Origin: Burkholderiales bacterium
GTDB lineage: Bacteria; Pseudomonadota; Gammaproteobacteria; Burkholderiales; Burkholderiaceae_C
DNA: 43,520 nucleotides
Direction of reading: 5' to 3'
Assembly (NCBI GenBank): GCA_019509985.1
Contig: JAEKLF010000066.1
Location: forward strand, 1 to 43,520
Positions 18,021-26,770 of the stretch are shown here, one piece after another. A program made the position numbers and the translations under genes. The notes beneath the pieces are model-generated. The model was not told the DNA's origin. It saw only the letters and a program-made list of their open reading frames with translations, and did not search any database. The first letter of the stretch is position 1. Each line of letters begins with the position of its first letter.

Positions 18021-19093
18021 GACAGACAGCTCGGGAGTTCGGCCAGCAGCCGGGTGTTTTCATCGGGCGTGCCGATGGTGATTCGCAAGCAGTTCGCCAG
18101 CAGCGGGTGCATGGCCGAGACGTTCTTGATGAGCACGCCTCGTGCCTTCAGCACCGCAAATGTGGCGGCCGCGTCCTGCACCCTGGCCAGAATCATATTG
18201 CCCTGGCTGGGCCAGGGTGTGACGCCGGGCAGCGCCTGTAGCACGGAGAAGACGCGCTCGCGCTGCTGGCGCAGCTCAGCGGCCTGGGCGGCGTAGACGT
18301 CGGCATGCTCCAGCGCGAACAGGGCGGCCTCGGCGTTCAGCACGCTGACGTTGAAGGGCGGGCGCAGCTTCTCGACCTGCTCGACCAGCTCGGCCGCCCC
18401 GCACAGGTAGCCGATGCGCACGCCGGCCAGGCCGAACTTGCTCATCGTCCGCATGACGAGCACATGCGGGTGGCGGGCCATCAAGGCCAGGCTGTCACCG
18501 ATCGCAAACGGCTGGTAGGCCTCGTCCATGACCACCAGCCCCGGCGCCGCCGCGACGATGCGCTCGATGGCGGCCGCGTCCCAGAGGTTGCCGGTCGGGT
18601 TGTTGGGATAGGACAGGTAGATCAGCGCCGGCTGGTGCTCCGCAATGGCCGCCAGCATGGCCGCCTCGTCCAGCTCGAAGTCCTCGGCGCGCAGTGGCAC
18701 GCCGACGAAGCGCAGATGCTGGTGGCGCGCCGACATCTCGTACATGACGAAGCTGGGCAGCGGCGACAGGATGACCGCACCCGGCTTGGAGACGGCCAGC
18801 GTCAGCAGGCTGATGAGCTCGTCCGAGCCATTGCCCAGCGTGATGCCGCAGGACTCCGGCAGGCCGGCGTGGCGCTTCAGCGCGGCGGCCAGGTCGGCCG
18901 TGCGCTCGGCCGGATAGCGGTTGATGGCGACGGCGCCGAGGCGCTGGCCCAATGCCTGCTGCAGCTCGGGCGACAGCCGGTAGGGGTTCTCCATCACGTC
19001 CAGCTTGACGAAGCCGGTGCTGGGCTGGACGGCGTAGGCCTGCGCGGCGAGCACGTCGGGGCGGATCTGGGCGAGGGCCTGGTCGAGACTCAT
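18017..19093 (-). CDS. hisC: Histidinol-phosphate aminotransferase
   Basis: A PLP enzyme converting imidazole acetol phosphate to histidinol phosphate. It has 358 residues. Motifs: [51 protein letters not shown] and the Schiff-base Lys219 in [15 protein letters not shown]. Its ATG overlaps the stop of the PIN toxin gene upstream (ATGA), a very unusual coupling for a biosynthetic gene. It is separated from hisD by about 3 kb of unrelated genes. Confidence 0.95.
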   Translation of the reverse strand: MSLDQALAQIRPDVLAAQAYAVQPSTGFVKLDVMENPYRLSPELQQALGQRLGAVAINRYPAERTADLAAALKRHAGLPESCGITLGNGSDELISLLTLAVSKPGAVILSPLPSFVMYEMSARHQHLRFVGVPLRAEDFELDEAAMLAAIAEHQPALIYLSYPNNPTGNLWDAAAIERIVAAAPGLVVMDEAYQPFAIGDSLALMARHPHVLVMRTMSKFGLAGVRIGYLCGAAELVEQVEKLRPPFNVSVLNAEAALFALEHADVYAAQAAELRQQRERVFSVLQALPGVTPWPSQGNMILARVQDAAATFAVLKARGVLIKNVSAMHPLLANCLRITIGTPDENTRLLAELPSCLS

Positions 19094-19521
19094 GGTGGGC
19101 TGACGAGGGGGTTGAGCACCTGCACGCTGTCGTAGACGGCCTCGTGCGGCAGGGCGAGGCTGAGCAGGCGGGTGCAGCCCTGGGCCTTGGCGCTGGCGAC
19201 GACCAGTGCGTCGGCGAAAGGCAGGCCGAAGCGGCTCTCCAGCGACCAGGCGGATTCGACGGTGGCCTGGTCGGCGGCCCATGGCTGCCAGTGCTGGTAG
19301 CGGCGTACCTCGGCGCGCACATCGCCCTGCGGCATGGCTGGGTTGATCTGGCGCGTGGCCAGCAGGTAGAAGTCGTTCAGCACCTGCACCGACACGCGGC
19401 CACGGCGCGAGGCCCAGAGATCACGCAGCCAGGCCAGCACCTGCTCACGCTCGGCGGGGCGGGCGCCGTCCTCGCTGAACAGCAGCACGGAGGTATCGAC
19501 GAAGACCGGATCGGCGCTCAC
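19090..19521 (-). CDS. vapC: PIN-domain toxin (VapC-like RNase)
   Basis: A 143-residue PIN-domain protein, a predicted Mg2+-dependent RNase toxin. Acidic residues expected in the active site: Asp9 (VFVDTSVLLF), Asp50 (VQVLNDFYLLATRQ) and Asp104 (GLPFADALVVASAKAQGC). The start is GTG 19521, which overlaps the antitoxin stop (GTGA). The stop overlaps the hisC ATG, so toxin and hisC are read from the same message and probably coupled in translation. Confidence 0.9.
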   Translation of the reverse strand: MSADPVFVDTSVLLFSEDGARPAEREQVLAWLRDLWASRRGRVSVQVLNDFYLLATRQINPAMPQGDVRAEVRRYQHWQPWAADQATVESAWSLESRFGLPFADALVVASAKAQGCTRLLSLALPHEAVYDSVQVLNPLVSPP

Positions 19522-19736
19522 AGGATGCCTCGTCCCGGGTAGGGCTGGCCATCGGAAGCCCAGGACCGCTCGCGGTGCAGCCAATCCTGCAGCGCGCGCT
19601 CGTAGGCGTCGTCGTGGCGCATCTTCTCGGCCAGCAGCTCGCCGAGCAGGCGCGAGACGCTGGTGTTGCGCCGCGCGGCTTCTAGCCGGGCCCATTCGGC
19701 CACGGCGTCGTCCATGGACACGGTGACGTTCTTCAT
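19518..19736 (-). CDS. vapB: Ribbon-helix-helix antitoxin (VapB-like)
   Basis: A 72-residue protein whose first half, MKNVTVSMDDAVAEWARLEA followed by NTSVSRLLGELLAEK, is the beta strand plus two helices of an RHH/CopG-type DNA-binding domain. The rest (HDDAYERALQDWLHRERSW) would bind the toxin. The start is at ATG 19736. The palindromic operator 14 bases upstream fits autoregulation. A VapB/FitA-like antitoxin of the RHH class is the best reading. Confidence 0.88.
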   Translation of the reverse strand: MKNVTVSMDDAVAEWARLEAARRNTSVSRLLGELLAEKMRHDDAYERALQDWLHRERSWASDGQPYPGRGIL

Positions 19737-19749
19737 GGCTCGAAGAGTA

Positions 19750-19780
19750 ACACGAAGTTCGTGTTGCACGAACTTCGTGT
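19750..19780. promoter_or_regulatory. Nested palindromic operator of the vapBC module
   Basis: ACACGAAGTTCGTG (19750-19763) and its perfect reverse complement CACGAACTTCGTGT (19767-19780), three bases apart. Each arm is itself nearly a palindrome around a central base (CACGAA-N-TTCGTG), giving two adjacent dyad sites, the layout expected for cooperative RHH antitoxin dimers. It lies 14-44 bases upstream of the antitoxin ATG and so probably overlaps the promoter. Confidence 0.85.
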
Positions 19781-19794
19781 CGCCAAATGACCCG

Positions 19795-20649
19795 CTACGG
19801 CCGATACCAGAACTCGGGCTTGTCCAGCGGCGTCTGTGGCGGCAGCAAGGGGTTGTGCAGCTCGATGATCCTGCGCGCACTCAAGTGGGCGCGCGTCAGG
19901 TCGTCGCCGTGGTGCTTGAGGAAAAGGCGCTCGAAGGCGCCGCTCGCGCGCAGGCGCTGCAGGCCGAGCTCGATGGCGGCGGCCAGCTCGTTGTCGTCGG
20001 GCGCCACGAAGTAGTAGACGGCGGCCGGGTAGTGCAGGCACAGGTTGGGCACGACGGCCAGGCCCCGGCCGTAGCGCTCCAGCTCCCACCATATCTCCTC
20101 GACCGAGCGTGGGAAGGCGTCGGCACGGCCCAGGCGCAGCTGCTTGAACATCGCGTCGTAGCTCGGCGACACGACGACGTTCAGGCCATTGGCCTGCAGG
20201 ATGCTCGTGTCGGGCCATTCCAGGCCCTGCACCATCGAGAACTGGCGCAGGTCGTTCAGGTTCTGCACGCCGTGCATGCGCTCGACCAGGTCGGCCGAGG
20301 CCAGCAGCAGCCGCCAGCCATACAGGCCCTTGAAGAGGGGCACGCGGATGGGCCGGGCCTGCTGCTCGCGCTCCACCGAGGTCATGGTCCAGACCACGTC
20401 CAGCCGGCCACTGTGCGCGCCCAGCTCCTGCAGCGCACGGTTCTGCGGGATCAGCTCGGGCGTGGGCGCCAGCCTGACCGCCATGCCGGCCGCGGCCAGC
20501 GCCTGCTCCAGCAGCACCGCCGCGTAGCTGCGCTCCAGCTCGGTCTTGGCGGACACGTGGGGAATGCGGATGCGGCGTGGCGCAGCCTGGGCAGCGGCCA
20601 GCGGAGCCGCCACCGAGGACAGGAGCAGGTCACGACGACGCAGACTCAT
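19795..20649 (-). CDS. Periplasmic substrate-binding protein, ABC family 3-like
   Basis: A 284-residue exported protein (MSLRRRDLLLSSVAAPLAAAQA, cleaved after AQA) with a solute-binding family 3 fold: early IRIPHVSAKTELERSYAAVLLEQAL, central RLDVVWTMTSVEREQQARPI and late GRADAFPRSVEEIWWELERYGRGLAVVPNL split over two regions. No permease or ATPase gene is adjacent, so it is an orphan receptor or signalling sensor rather than part of a visible transporter. It stops 14 bases before the vapBC operator, so read-through into vapBC and hisC is possible. The ligand is unknown. Confidence 0.78.
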   Translation of the reverse strand: MSLRRRDLLLSSVAAPLAAAQAAPRRIRIPHVSAKTELERSYAAVLLEQALAAAGMAVRLAPTPELIPQNRALQELGAHSGRLDVVWTMTSVEREQQARPIRVPLFKGLYGWRLLLASADLVERMHGVQNLNDLRQFSMVQGLEWPDTSILQANGLNVVVSPSYDAMFKQLRLGRADAFPRSVEEIWWELERYGRGLAVVPNLCLHYPAAVYYFVAPDDNELAAAIELGLQRLRASGAFERLFLKHHGDDLTRAHLSARRIIELHNPLLPPQTPLDKPEFWYRP

Positions 20650-20752
20650 CGTTGCAGGGTAGCTCAACCCATCCACACGCTTCAACCGGGTCCACGCCAG
20701 CGAAATGCTCCGGCTGGGGTAGCCTGACAGCCTCGACGCTCTCCAACGATCG

Positions 20753-22066
20753 ATGCCCACCTTACACACCGTCAAGAAGCCCCTGCAAGCCGCTGCCGCC
20801 AAACTCAGACGCACCGGCCGCACCCTCGGCAAGCTCAAGCCCGAGCTGGTGAACCCGGTGCAGGCGCTGCACGAGATCAAGGCGCGGCGCCACGCCCGGC
20901 GCATCAGCTCGGGCCTGCAGCTGGTGCTGGCCGACCGCGTCGACTTCCTGAATCCAGCGCACTGGGATGCGCTGGCGGCGCGCACCGTCTTCCTGTCGCG
21001 CGACTATCTGCGCGTGCTGGAGGCCCACGCGCCGGACAACATCGAGCCGCGCTACGCGATGGCCTATGCCGACGGCGAGCCGGTGGCGGCGCTGCTGCTG
21101 CAACGCGTCAGCGTCGGCGGCGCGCAGTTGCGCAAGCCAGGCGCCAAGCGCCTCCTGGATACGCCGATGGCCGGACTCAAGGAGCACCTGCTGGTGTGCG
21201 GCAACCTGCTCGTCTGGGGCGCACGCGCGATGGCGCTGGCGCCGCATGCCGACGAGACCCAGCTGTGGCACGCCGTCTGCGAGGCCATCTACCGGCTGCG
21301 GCGCGCCGACAAGCTTGACGGCCAGTCCGACCTGGCGCTGATCAAGGATCTCGGCATGGCCAGCGAGCAGGTGCCGCCCACGCTGCGCCTGCTGGGCTAT
21401 CGCAGCGTCGACACCGAGCCGGACATGGTGCTGACGCTGCGCCCTGAATGGCGCAGCTGGGACGACTACCTGGCCAGCATGACCTCGGGCTACCGCAGCG
21501 CGGCCAAGAAGCTGCTGAAGGATTGCGCCGGCGCCGGGCTGACGCTGCGGCTGGCGACGGCCGAGGAAATGGCGGCGCGCGCCGACGAGCTGCATGCGCT
21601 CTACGGCCAGGTGCACCAGGCGCAGGGCCTGCGGCTGGCGACGCTGACACCGGGCTACCTGCCGGCGATGGCTGCATCACTCGGCGAGCGCTTCCACTGC
21701 CGAGTGGCCGAGCACACCGACGGCCGCTGGCTGGGCTTCGTCACCAGCGTGCACGACGGCGACACGACGCTGGGCTACTACATCGGCTACGACCGCGCGG
21801 CCAACGCCGAGGCGCCCATCTACCTGACGCTGCTGCAGTCCACCGTGCAGGACGCCATCGCCTTCGGCTCGACGCGGCTGAGCCTGGGCCGCACGGCGCT
21901 GGAGCCCAAGGCCAAGATGGGCTGCAAGCCGGAGCCGCTGAGCTGCGCGGTGCGGCATCGCGTGTCGGCGCTGAACTGGATCACCACCGCGCTGACCCGG
22001 ACGGCCGAGCACGACGAGCCGCCGGAGCGCAGCCCGTTCAAGGCTGCGGCGGCCGACGCGGCCTGA
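20753..22066 (+). CDS. GNAT/FemAB-like acyltransferase
   Basis: A 437-residue protein with a basic N-terminal tail (residues 1-50). The C-terminal half resembles the acetyltransferase fold of the BioF2/FemAB-like group: DDYLASMTSGYRSAAKKLLK near 240, LHALYGQVHQAQGLRLATLT near 280, AEHTDGRWLGFVTSVHDG near 320 and GYYIGYDRAANAEAPIYLTL near 340. Such enzymes often add acyl or aminoacyl groups to surface polymers; the substrate is not evident. It is divergent from the binding-protein gene and converges on hisD, with three bases between the stops. Confidence 0.72.
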   Translation: MPTLHTVKKPLQAAAAKLRRTGRTLGKLKPELVNPVQALHEIKARRHARRISSGLQLVLADRVDFLNPAHWDALAARTVFLSRDYLRVLEAHAPDNIEPRYAMAYADGEPVAALLLQRVSVGGAQLRKPGAKRLLDTPMAGLKEHLLVCGNLLVWGARAMALAPHADETQLWHAVCEAIYRLRRADKLDGQSDLALIKDLGMASEQVPPTLRLLGYRSVDTEPDMVLTLRPEWRSWDDYLASMTSGYRSAAKKLLKDCAGAGLTLRLATAEEMAARADELHALYGQVHQAQGLRLATLTPGYLPAMAASLGERFHCRVAEHTDGRWLGFVTSVHDGDTTLGYYIGYDRAANAEAPIYLTLLQSTVQDAIAFGSTRLSLGRTALEPKAKMGCKPEPLSCAVRHRVSALNWITTALTRTAEHDEPPERSPFKAAAADAA

Positions 22067-22069
22067 GGC

Positions 22070-23377
22070 CTACTTCAAACGCAGCTCGGCCGCGCGCGCA
22101 TGGGCCTGCAGGCCCTCGCCGTGCGCCAGCTCCGAGGCAATGCGGCCCAGCGCCTGCGCGCCTTCCGCACTGACCTCGATGAGGCTGCTGCGCTTCTGGA
22201 AGTCGTAGACGCCCAGCGGCGATGAGAAGCGCGCGGTGCCGGCCGTGGGCAGCACATGGTTGGGGCCGGCGCAGTAGTCGCCCAGCGACTCGCTCGTGTA
22301 GGCGCCCATGAAGATGGCGCCGGCATGGCGCAGCAGCGGCTCCCAGCGCTGCGGGTCTGCGGCGCTGATTTCCAGATGCTCCGGGGCGATGGTGTTGCTG
22401 ATCTCGCAGGCCTCTTCCATCGACCGCGTCAGGATCAACGCACCGCGGCCGGCGAGCGACGCGCGGATGACCGCTTCACGCGGCATCTCAGCGACAAGCC
22501 GGTCCATGCTGGCGCTCACGGCATCCAGGAAGGCGGCGTCGGGGCTAAGCAGGATGCTCTGCGCCAGCTCGTCATGCTCGGCCTGGCTGAACAGGTCCAT
22601 CGCCACCCAGTCCGACGGCGTCGTGCCGTCGGCGATGACCAGGATCTCACTGGGGCCGGCAATCATGTCGATGCCGACCTGGCCGAACACATGCTTCTTG
22701 GCCGACGCGACATAGGCATTGCCCGGGCCGGTGATCTTGTCGACGCGCGGGATGGTGGCCGTGCCATAAGCCAAAGCAGCCACGGCCTGTGCGCCGCCGA
22801 TGGTGAACACGCGGTGCACACCTGCCACGGCAGCAGCGGCCAGCACCAGCGGATTGCGCACGCCGTCCGGCGTGGGCACCACCATGATGATCTCGCCCAC
22901 GCCCGCAACGTGCGCGGGAATGGCGTTCATCAGCACGCTGCTCGGGTAGGCCGCCTTGCCGCCCGGCACGTAGATGCCCACGCGGTCAAGCGGGGTGACC
23001 TTCTGGCCGAGCAGGTTGCCGTCTTCATCCCGGTAGTTCCAGCTGCGCCCGCAGGCGTCGAGCTGGCGCTCGTGGTACGCCCGCACCCGTTTGGAGGCGG
23101 CTTCAAGCGCGTCGCGTTGAGCCGGCGTGATCGAGGCCAGCGCGGCCTGCAGCTCGGCCTGCGTGATCTCCAGCGCTGCAACGCTGTCGGCCTTCACGTG
23201 GTCGAAACGGGCGGTGTAGTCCAGCACGGCAGCGTCACCGCGCTGCTGCACGTCGGCCAGGATCTCGGCGACGCGGCCTTCGATGGCGGCGTCGTCTGCA
23301 GCCGACCAGAAGCGCAGGCGCTCGAACTCGGTGGCGAAATCGGCGTCGGCGGTCGAGAGTTGGCGGACGAGCTTCAT
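22070..23377 (-). CDS. hisD: Histidinol dehydrogenase
   Basis: Oxidises histidinol to histidine in two NAD-dependent steps with Zn2+. The 435-residue product has [70 protein letters not shown] and TIAPEHLEI, all standard. The start at ATG 23377 overlaps the hisG stop (ATGA). It is the last gene of the bolA-hisG-hisD block; hisC does not follow. Confidence 0.97.
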   Translation of the reverse strand: MKLVRQLSTADADFATEFERLRFWSAADDAAIEGRVAEILADVQQRGDAAVLDYTARFDHVKADSVAALEITQAELQAALASITPAQRDALEAASKRVRAYHERQLDACGRSWNYRDEDGNLLGQKVTPLDRVGIYVPGGKAAYPSSVLMNAIPAHVAGVGEIIMVVPTPDGVRNPLVLAAAAVAGVHRVFTIGGAQAVAALAYGTATIPRVDKITGPGNAYVASAKKHVFGQVGIDMIAGPSEILVIADGTTPSDWVAMDLFSQAEHDELAQSILLSPDAAFLDAVSASMDRLVAEMPREAVIRASLAGRGALILTRSMEEACEISNTIAPEHLEISAADPQRWEPLLRHAGAIFMGAYTSESLGDYCAGPNHVLPTAGTARFSSPLGVYDFQKRSSLIEVSAEGAQALGRIASELAHGEGLQAHARAAELRLK

Positions 23378-24030
23378 GCGATTGCCCCGGCAAAGGCGTC
23401 GATCAGCGGGCGCAGGCTGTCGCGCTTGAGCTTGAGCGCCGCCTGGTTGACGACCAGGCGCGAGGAGATGTCCATGATCTGCTCGACCTCGACCAGCTTG
23501 TTCGCACGCAGCGTGCCGCCGGTGGAGACGAGATCGACGATGGCGTCGGCCAGGCCCGTCAGCGGGGCCAGCTCCATCGAGCCGTAGAGCTTGATCAGGT
23601 CCACGTGCACGCCCTTGTCGGCGAAATGCTGGCGGGCGATCTCGGTGTACTTGGTGGCCACGCGGATGCGCGAGCCCTGCTTGACGGCGGCGGCGTAGTC
23701 GAAGTCGGCTCGCGTGGCCACGCTCATGCGGCAGCGGGCGATCTTCAGGTCCAGCGGCTGGTACAGGCCGTGCGAGCCGCCCTGCGCAAGCGCCTGCTCG
23801 TGCAACACGTCGCGGCCGGCCACGCCCAGGTCGGCGCCGCCGTATTGCACGTACGTCGGCACGTCGCTGGCGCGCACCAGCACCACGCGCACGCCATCGC
23901 GGTTGGTCGGCAGGATGAGCTTGCGCGAGGTTTCCGGGTCTTCCAGCACTTCGATGCCGGCGGCGCGCAGCAGCGGCAGCGTCTCTTCGAAGATGCGGCC
24001 CTTGGACAGGGCGAGCGTGAGGCCGCTCAT
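23374..24030 (-). CDS. hisG: ATP phosphoribosyltransferase, short form
   Basis: Catalyses the first committed step of histidine synthesis. At 218 residues it is the short HisG_S form, which lacks the C-terminal ACT-like regulatory domain and needs a HisZ partner; no hisZ is in the window. Motifs: [32 protein letters not shown] and [19 protein letters not shown] 24030 is preferred to ATG 24042, because it overlaps the bolA stop (ATGA) and has GGAG six bases upstream. Confidence 0.95.
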   Translation of the reverse strand: MSGLTLALSKGRIFEETLPLLRAAGIEVLEDPETSRKLILPTNRDGVRVVLVRASDVPTYVQYGGADLGVAGRDVLHEQALAQGGSHGLYQPLDLKIARCRMSVATRADFDYAAAVKQGSRIRVATKYTEIARQHFADKGVHVDLIKLYGSMELAPLTGLADAIVDLVSTGGTLRANKLVEVEQIMDISSRLVVNQAALKLKRDSLRPLIDAFAGAIA

Positions 24031-24269
24031 TGCGGGCTCCATTCTTCGGGGCTCAGCGTCTTCATCGACAGCGCGTGGATCTGTTCGCGCATGCGCTCGC
24101 CGAGCGCCGCGTAGACGCGCTGGTGACGCTTGACGCGCGAGAGGCCGGAGAACTCGGCCGACACGATGGTGGCGAAGAAATGGCGCCCGTCGCCCTCGAC
24201 CTCCAGATGCGCGCAGGGCAGGCCTGCGGCGATGAAGTCGCGCACGTCTTGCGGGGTCGGGTCGGCCAT
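24027..24269 (-). CDS. BolA/IbaG-family protein
   Basis: An 80-residue BolA-fold protein, IbaG/YrbA-like, thought to work with monothiol glutaredoxins in iron-sulfur handling. The core has [24 protein letters not shown] and the helix [21 protein letters not shown] with the conserved [15 protein letters not shown] loop. The start is at ATG 24269. In related species murA usually lies between this gene and hisG; here the bolA stop runs straight into hisG. Confidence 0.9.
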   Translation of the reverse strand: MADPTPQDVRDFIAAGLPCAHLEVEGDGRHFFATIVSAEFSGLSRVKRHQRVYAALGERMREQIHALSMKTLSPEEWSPQ

Positions 24270-24294
24270 CAATCTGTCCTCGGGAAAACCCCGG

Positions 24295-24300
24295 ATTCTA
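24295..24300 (-). promoter_or_regulatory. Candidate -10 element upstream of bolA-hisGD
   Basis: TAGAAT on the minus strand, 25 bases before the bolA ATG, inside CTAGAATCCG. The same CTAGAATCC string precedes the ABC ATPase gene. No good -35 is seen at 17 bases. If real, bolA-hisG-hisD has its own promoter in the 77-base gap. Confidence 0.35.
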
Positions 24301-24346
24301 GGGAAAGGTTCGCGCGGCGCCCCTTCGGAGCTGCGCAAACCATCCT

Positions 24347-25102
24347 TTAGGAGCGGATCTTGTAGCCCTTCTTCAGAAGCGACAAGGCCAGGCCCGCGGT
24401 GACCGCGAAGCTGATCGCGACGACGGCCAGGCTCAGCCAGGGCGACACGTCGCTGACGCCGAAGAAGCCGCGGCGGAAGCCGTCGATCATGTAGAAGAAG
24501 GGGTTCAGGTGGCTGGCCGCCTGCCACAGGCCGGGCAGCGAATGCACCGAGTAGAAGACGCCCGACAAAAACGTCATCGGCATGATGATGAAGTTCTGGA
24601 AGGCGGCGAGCTGGTCGAACTTCTCGGCCCACAGGCCGGCGATGAGGCCGAGCGTGCCCATCAACCCGGCGCCCAGCACGCTGAACGCGAACACCCACAG
24701 GAAGTTGTCCAGCCCCGGTGGCGCGAACCAGACGGTGACCAGCAGCACCCCCAGGCCCACCGCCACGCCGCGCACGATGGCCGCGCCGACGTAGGCGACG
24801 AACCAGGCCAGCGGCGACAGTGGCGTCAGCAGCAGGAAAACGAGGTTGCCGGTGATCTTGCTCTGGATCAGGCTGGACGAGCTGTTCGCGAACGCGTTCT
24901 GCAGCACGCTCATCATGACCAGTCCCGGGATCAGGAACTGCGTGTAGCCGACCGTGCCGTAGACCTTCACATGGTCCTCCAGCGTGTGGCCGAAGACGAG
25001 CAGGTACATGACGGCCGTCAGCACCGGCGCGCAGACGGTCTGGAAGGCGACCTTCCAAAAGCGCAGCACTTCCTTCCTGAAAAGCGTGGACGCGCCGTTC
25101 AC
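24347..25102 (-). CDS. ABC-2 type transporter permease
   Basis: A 251-residue inner-membrane protein with about six hydrophobic segments and the ABC-2 signature region (PMTFLSGVFYSVHSLPG followed by NPFFYMIDGFRRGFFG), close to the YadH/NodJ type. It starts FRKEVLRFWKVAFQTVCAPV. It pairs with the ATPase gene at 25099 by ATGA overlap to form a two-component exporter, probably for lipid, polysaccharide or drug. The substrate is not evident. Confidence 0.92.
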   Translation of the reverse strand: MNGASTLFRKEVLRFWKVAFQTVCAPVLTAVMYLLVFGHTLEDHVKVYGTVGYTQFLIPGLVMMSVLQNAFANSSSSLIQSKITGNLVFLLLTPLSPLAWFVAYVGAAIVRGVAVGLGVLLVTVWFAPPGLDNFLWVFAFSVLGAGLMGTLGLIAGLWAEKFDQLAAFQNFIIMPMTFLSGVFYSVHSLPGLWQAASHLNPFFYMIDGFRRGFFGVSDVSPWLSLAVVAISFAVTAGLALSLLKKGYKIRS

Positions 25103-26019
25103 GCGTGCTCTCCCTGCATGATTTCCAGGAACACGTCCTCGAGGTCGGCGCGGCCGATCTCCAGGTCTTCGATGGGCACGCCCTGCCCCCGCAATTCGGC
25201 GAGCGTTGTCTCCACCTCGTGAGCGTCATGCGCCGTCACCTGCACGATGCGCCCGGTCACGCGGGCACGCTCGGCGATGTCCGGCGGCAGCACCGCATCG
25301 GTCTTGAAGCGCAGCATGGTCGACGCCGTGCCGGCCAACAGTTGCGACGTGCGGTCCAGCGCAACGATGCGGCCCGCCTTCAGCATGCCGATGCGCTGGC
25401 ACAGCGCCTCGGCTTCTTCCAGGTAATGCGTCGTCAACAGCACCGTGTGGCCTTCCTTGTTCAGGCGGGCGATGAACTGCCACAGCGTCTGGCGCAGCTC
25501 CACGTCGACACCGGCGGTGGGCTCGTCCAGCACGATGACGGGCGGGCGGTGTACCAGCGCTTGTGCGACCAGCACGCGGCGCTTCATGCCGCCGGAGAGC
25601 TGGCGCATGTTGGCGTTGGCCTTGTCGGCCAGGCCCAGGTTGCTCAGCAGCTCGTCGATCCAGTCGTCGTTGCCGTGCACGCCGAAGTAGCCGCTCTGGA
25701 TGCGCAGCGATTCGCGCACGCTGAAGAAGGGGTCGAACACCAGCTCCTGCGGCACCACGCCCAGCGCCTTGCGCGCGGCGGCATAGTCGTCGACGACGTC
25801 ATGGCCCATCACGCGCACGCGGCCCTCGGTGGCCTTGGTCAGGCCGGCCAGCACGCTGATCAGCGTCGTCTTGCCGGCGCCGTTGGGGCCGAGCAGGCCG
25901 AAGAACTCGCCGGGCTGGATGTCGAACGTGACACCGTCCAGCGCCTTCAGCTGCCCTCCCCGGTAGGTTTTCTTGACGTTCTCGAAGGAGATGGCAGGCT
26001 GGGCAGCGGCATTCGGCAT
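25099..26019 (-). CDS. ABC transporter ATP-binding protein
   Basis: A 306-residue ATPase of the NodI/YadG/CcmA type: Walker A GPNGAGKT (residues 44-51), signature LSGGMKRRV near 140, Walker B VIVLDEPTAGVD near 160, and the His switch LLTTHYLEEAE near 195. The extra C-terminal 70 residues are typical of this group. The start is ATG 26019, since upstream in-frame codons would run into the divergent regulator gene. A -10-like element lies only eight bases upstream, so the message may be nearly leaderless. Confidence 0.94.
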   Translation of the reverse strand: MPNAAAQPAISFENVKKTYRGGQLKALDGVTFDIQPGEFFGLLGPNGAGKTTLISVLAGLTKATEGRVRVMGHDVVDDYAAARKALGVVPQELVFDPFFSVRESLRIQSGYFGVHGNDDWIDELLSNLGLADKANANMRQLSGGMKRRVLVAQALVHRPPVIVLDEPTAGVDVELRQTLWQFIARLNKEGHTVLLTTHYLEEAEALCQRIGMLKAGRIVALDRTSQLLAGTASTMLRFKTDAVLPPDIAERARVTGRIVQVTAHDAHEVETTLAELRGQGVPIEDLEIGRADLEDVFLEIMQGEHA

Positions 26020-26027
26020 GGCGCGGG

Positions 26028-26033
26028 ATTCTA
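26028..26033 (-). promoter_or_regulatory. Candidate -10 element of the ABC exporter genes
   Basis: TAGAAT on the minus strand, eight bases before ATG 26019, within the palindrome TTCTAGAA (26029-26036). The 74-base divergent gap to the TetR gene is where that regulator would bind. No clear -35 is seen. Confidence 0.35.
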
Positions 26034-26093
26034 GAAGTGGCCCTTCTTGCGCGCTGATCGCTGACAGAATGCCCTTCGCCTCCCGCACTCCCC

Positions 26094-26756
26094 ATGCCGC
26101 CGCCCAAGAAACCTCGCCGCACCGCCGAGCGCATCCTCGAGGTCACGCTCGACCTCTTCAACAGCTTCGGCGAACCCAACGTGTCGACCACGCTGATCTC
26201 CGCCGAACTGAAGATCAGCCCGGGCAACCTCTACTACCACTACCCGGCCAAGGACGAGCTCGTCAACGCCCTCTTCGGCCGCTACGAGGCCGAGCTGGGC
26301 GAGCTGCTCGGCGCGGCCGACAACGTGCGCAACGTGGAGGACGCCTGGCTGTTCTTCCACATGCTCTTCGAGCTGATCTGGAAGCACCGCTTCCTCTACC
26401 GCGACCTGAATGACCTGCTGTTCAAGAACCGCCGGCTGGAGACGCATTTCCAGACGCTGCTCGCCGCCAAGGAACAGGCCATGCGCCACGTGCTGTCGGG
26501 CCTGCACCTGGGCGGCGCGCTGAAGATGGAGTTGCGCGAAGCGGCGCCGACTGCAAACGCGATGGTGGTGGTCGTCAGCTACTGGCTGAGCTACGAGTAC
26601 GTGCGCGACCCACGCCATGCGCTGGAGCCTGAGCGCGCCGGCGCGGCGCTGATGCGCGGCGCCTTCCACGCGCTGAGCCTGCTGCTACCCTACCTTGAGC
26701 CTGCGTCCAAGGAGCACCTCTTCAAGCTCGCCGGCCAATACCAGACACAACCCTGA
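26094..26756 (+). CDS. TetR-family transcriptional regulator
   Basis: A 220-residue regulator. The N-terminal TetR helix-turn-helix is clear: RTAERILEVTLDLFNSFGEP, then STTLISAELKISPGNLYYHY (residues 10-50). The C-terminal ligand and dimer domain is of the type found with the LIYKDLN-like stretch (FLYRDLNDLLFKN). It is divergent from the ABC exporter, which it probably represses. A small TPR-like gene follows after 14 bases with its own ribosome site. Confidence 0.92.
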   Translation: MPPPKKPRRTAERILEVTLDLFNSFGEPNVSTTLISAELKISPGNLYYHYPAKDELVNALFGRYEAELGELLGAADNVRNVEDAWLFFHMLFELIWKHRFLYRDLNDLLFKNRRLETHFQTLLAAKEQAMRHVLSGLHLGGALKMELREAAPTANAMVVVVSYWLSYEYVRDPRHALEPERAGAALMRGAFHALSLLLPYLEPASKEHLFKLAGQYQTQP

Positions 26757-26770
26757 AGGAGACAACAGCC

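Noticed and set aside
24030..24042. Longer hisG start at 24042
   Set aside because: The ATG at 24030 has GGAG at the right spacing and the ATGA overlap with bolA; the extra four residues are not part of the family start.
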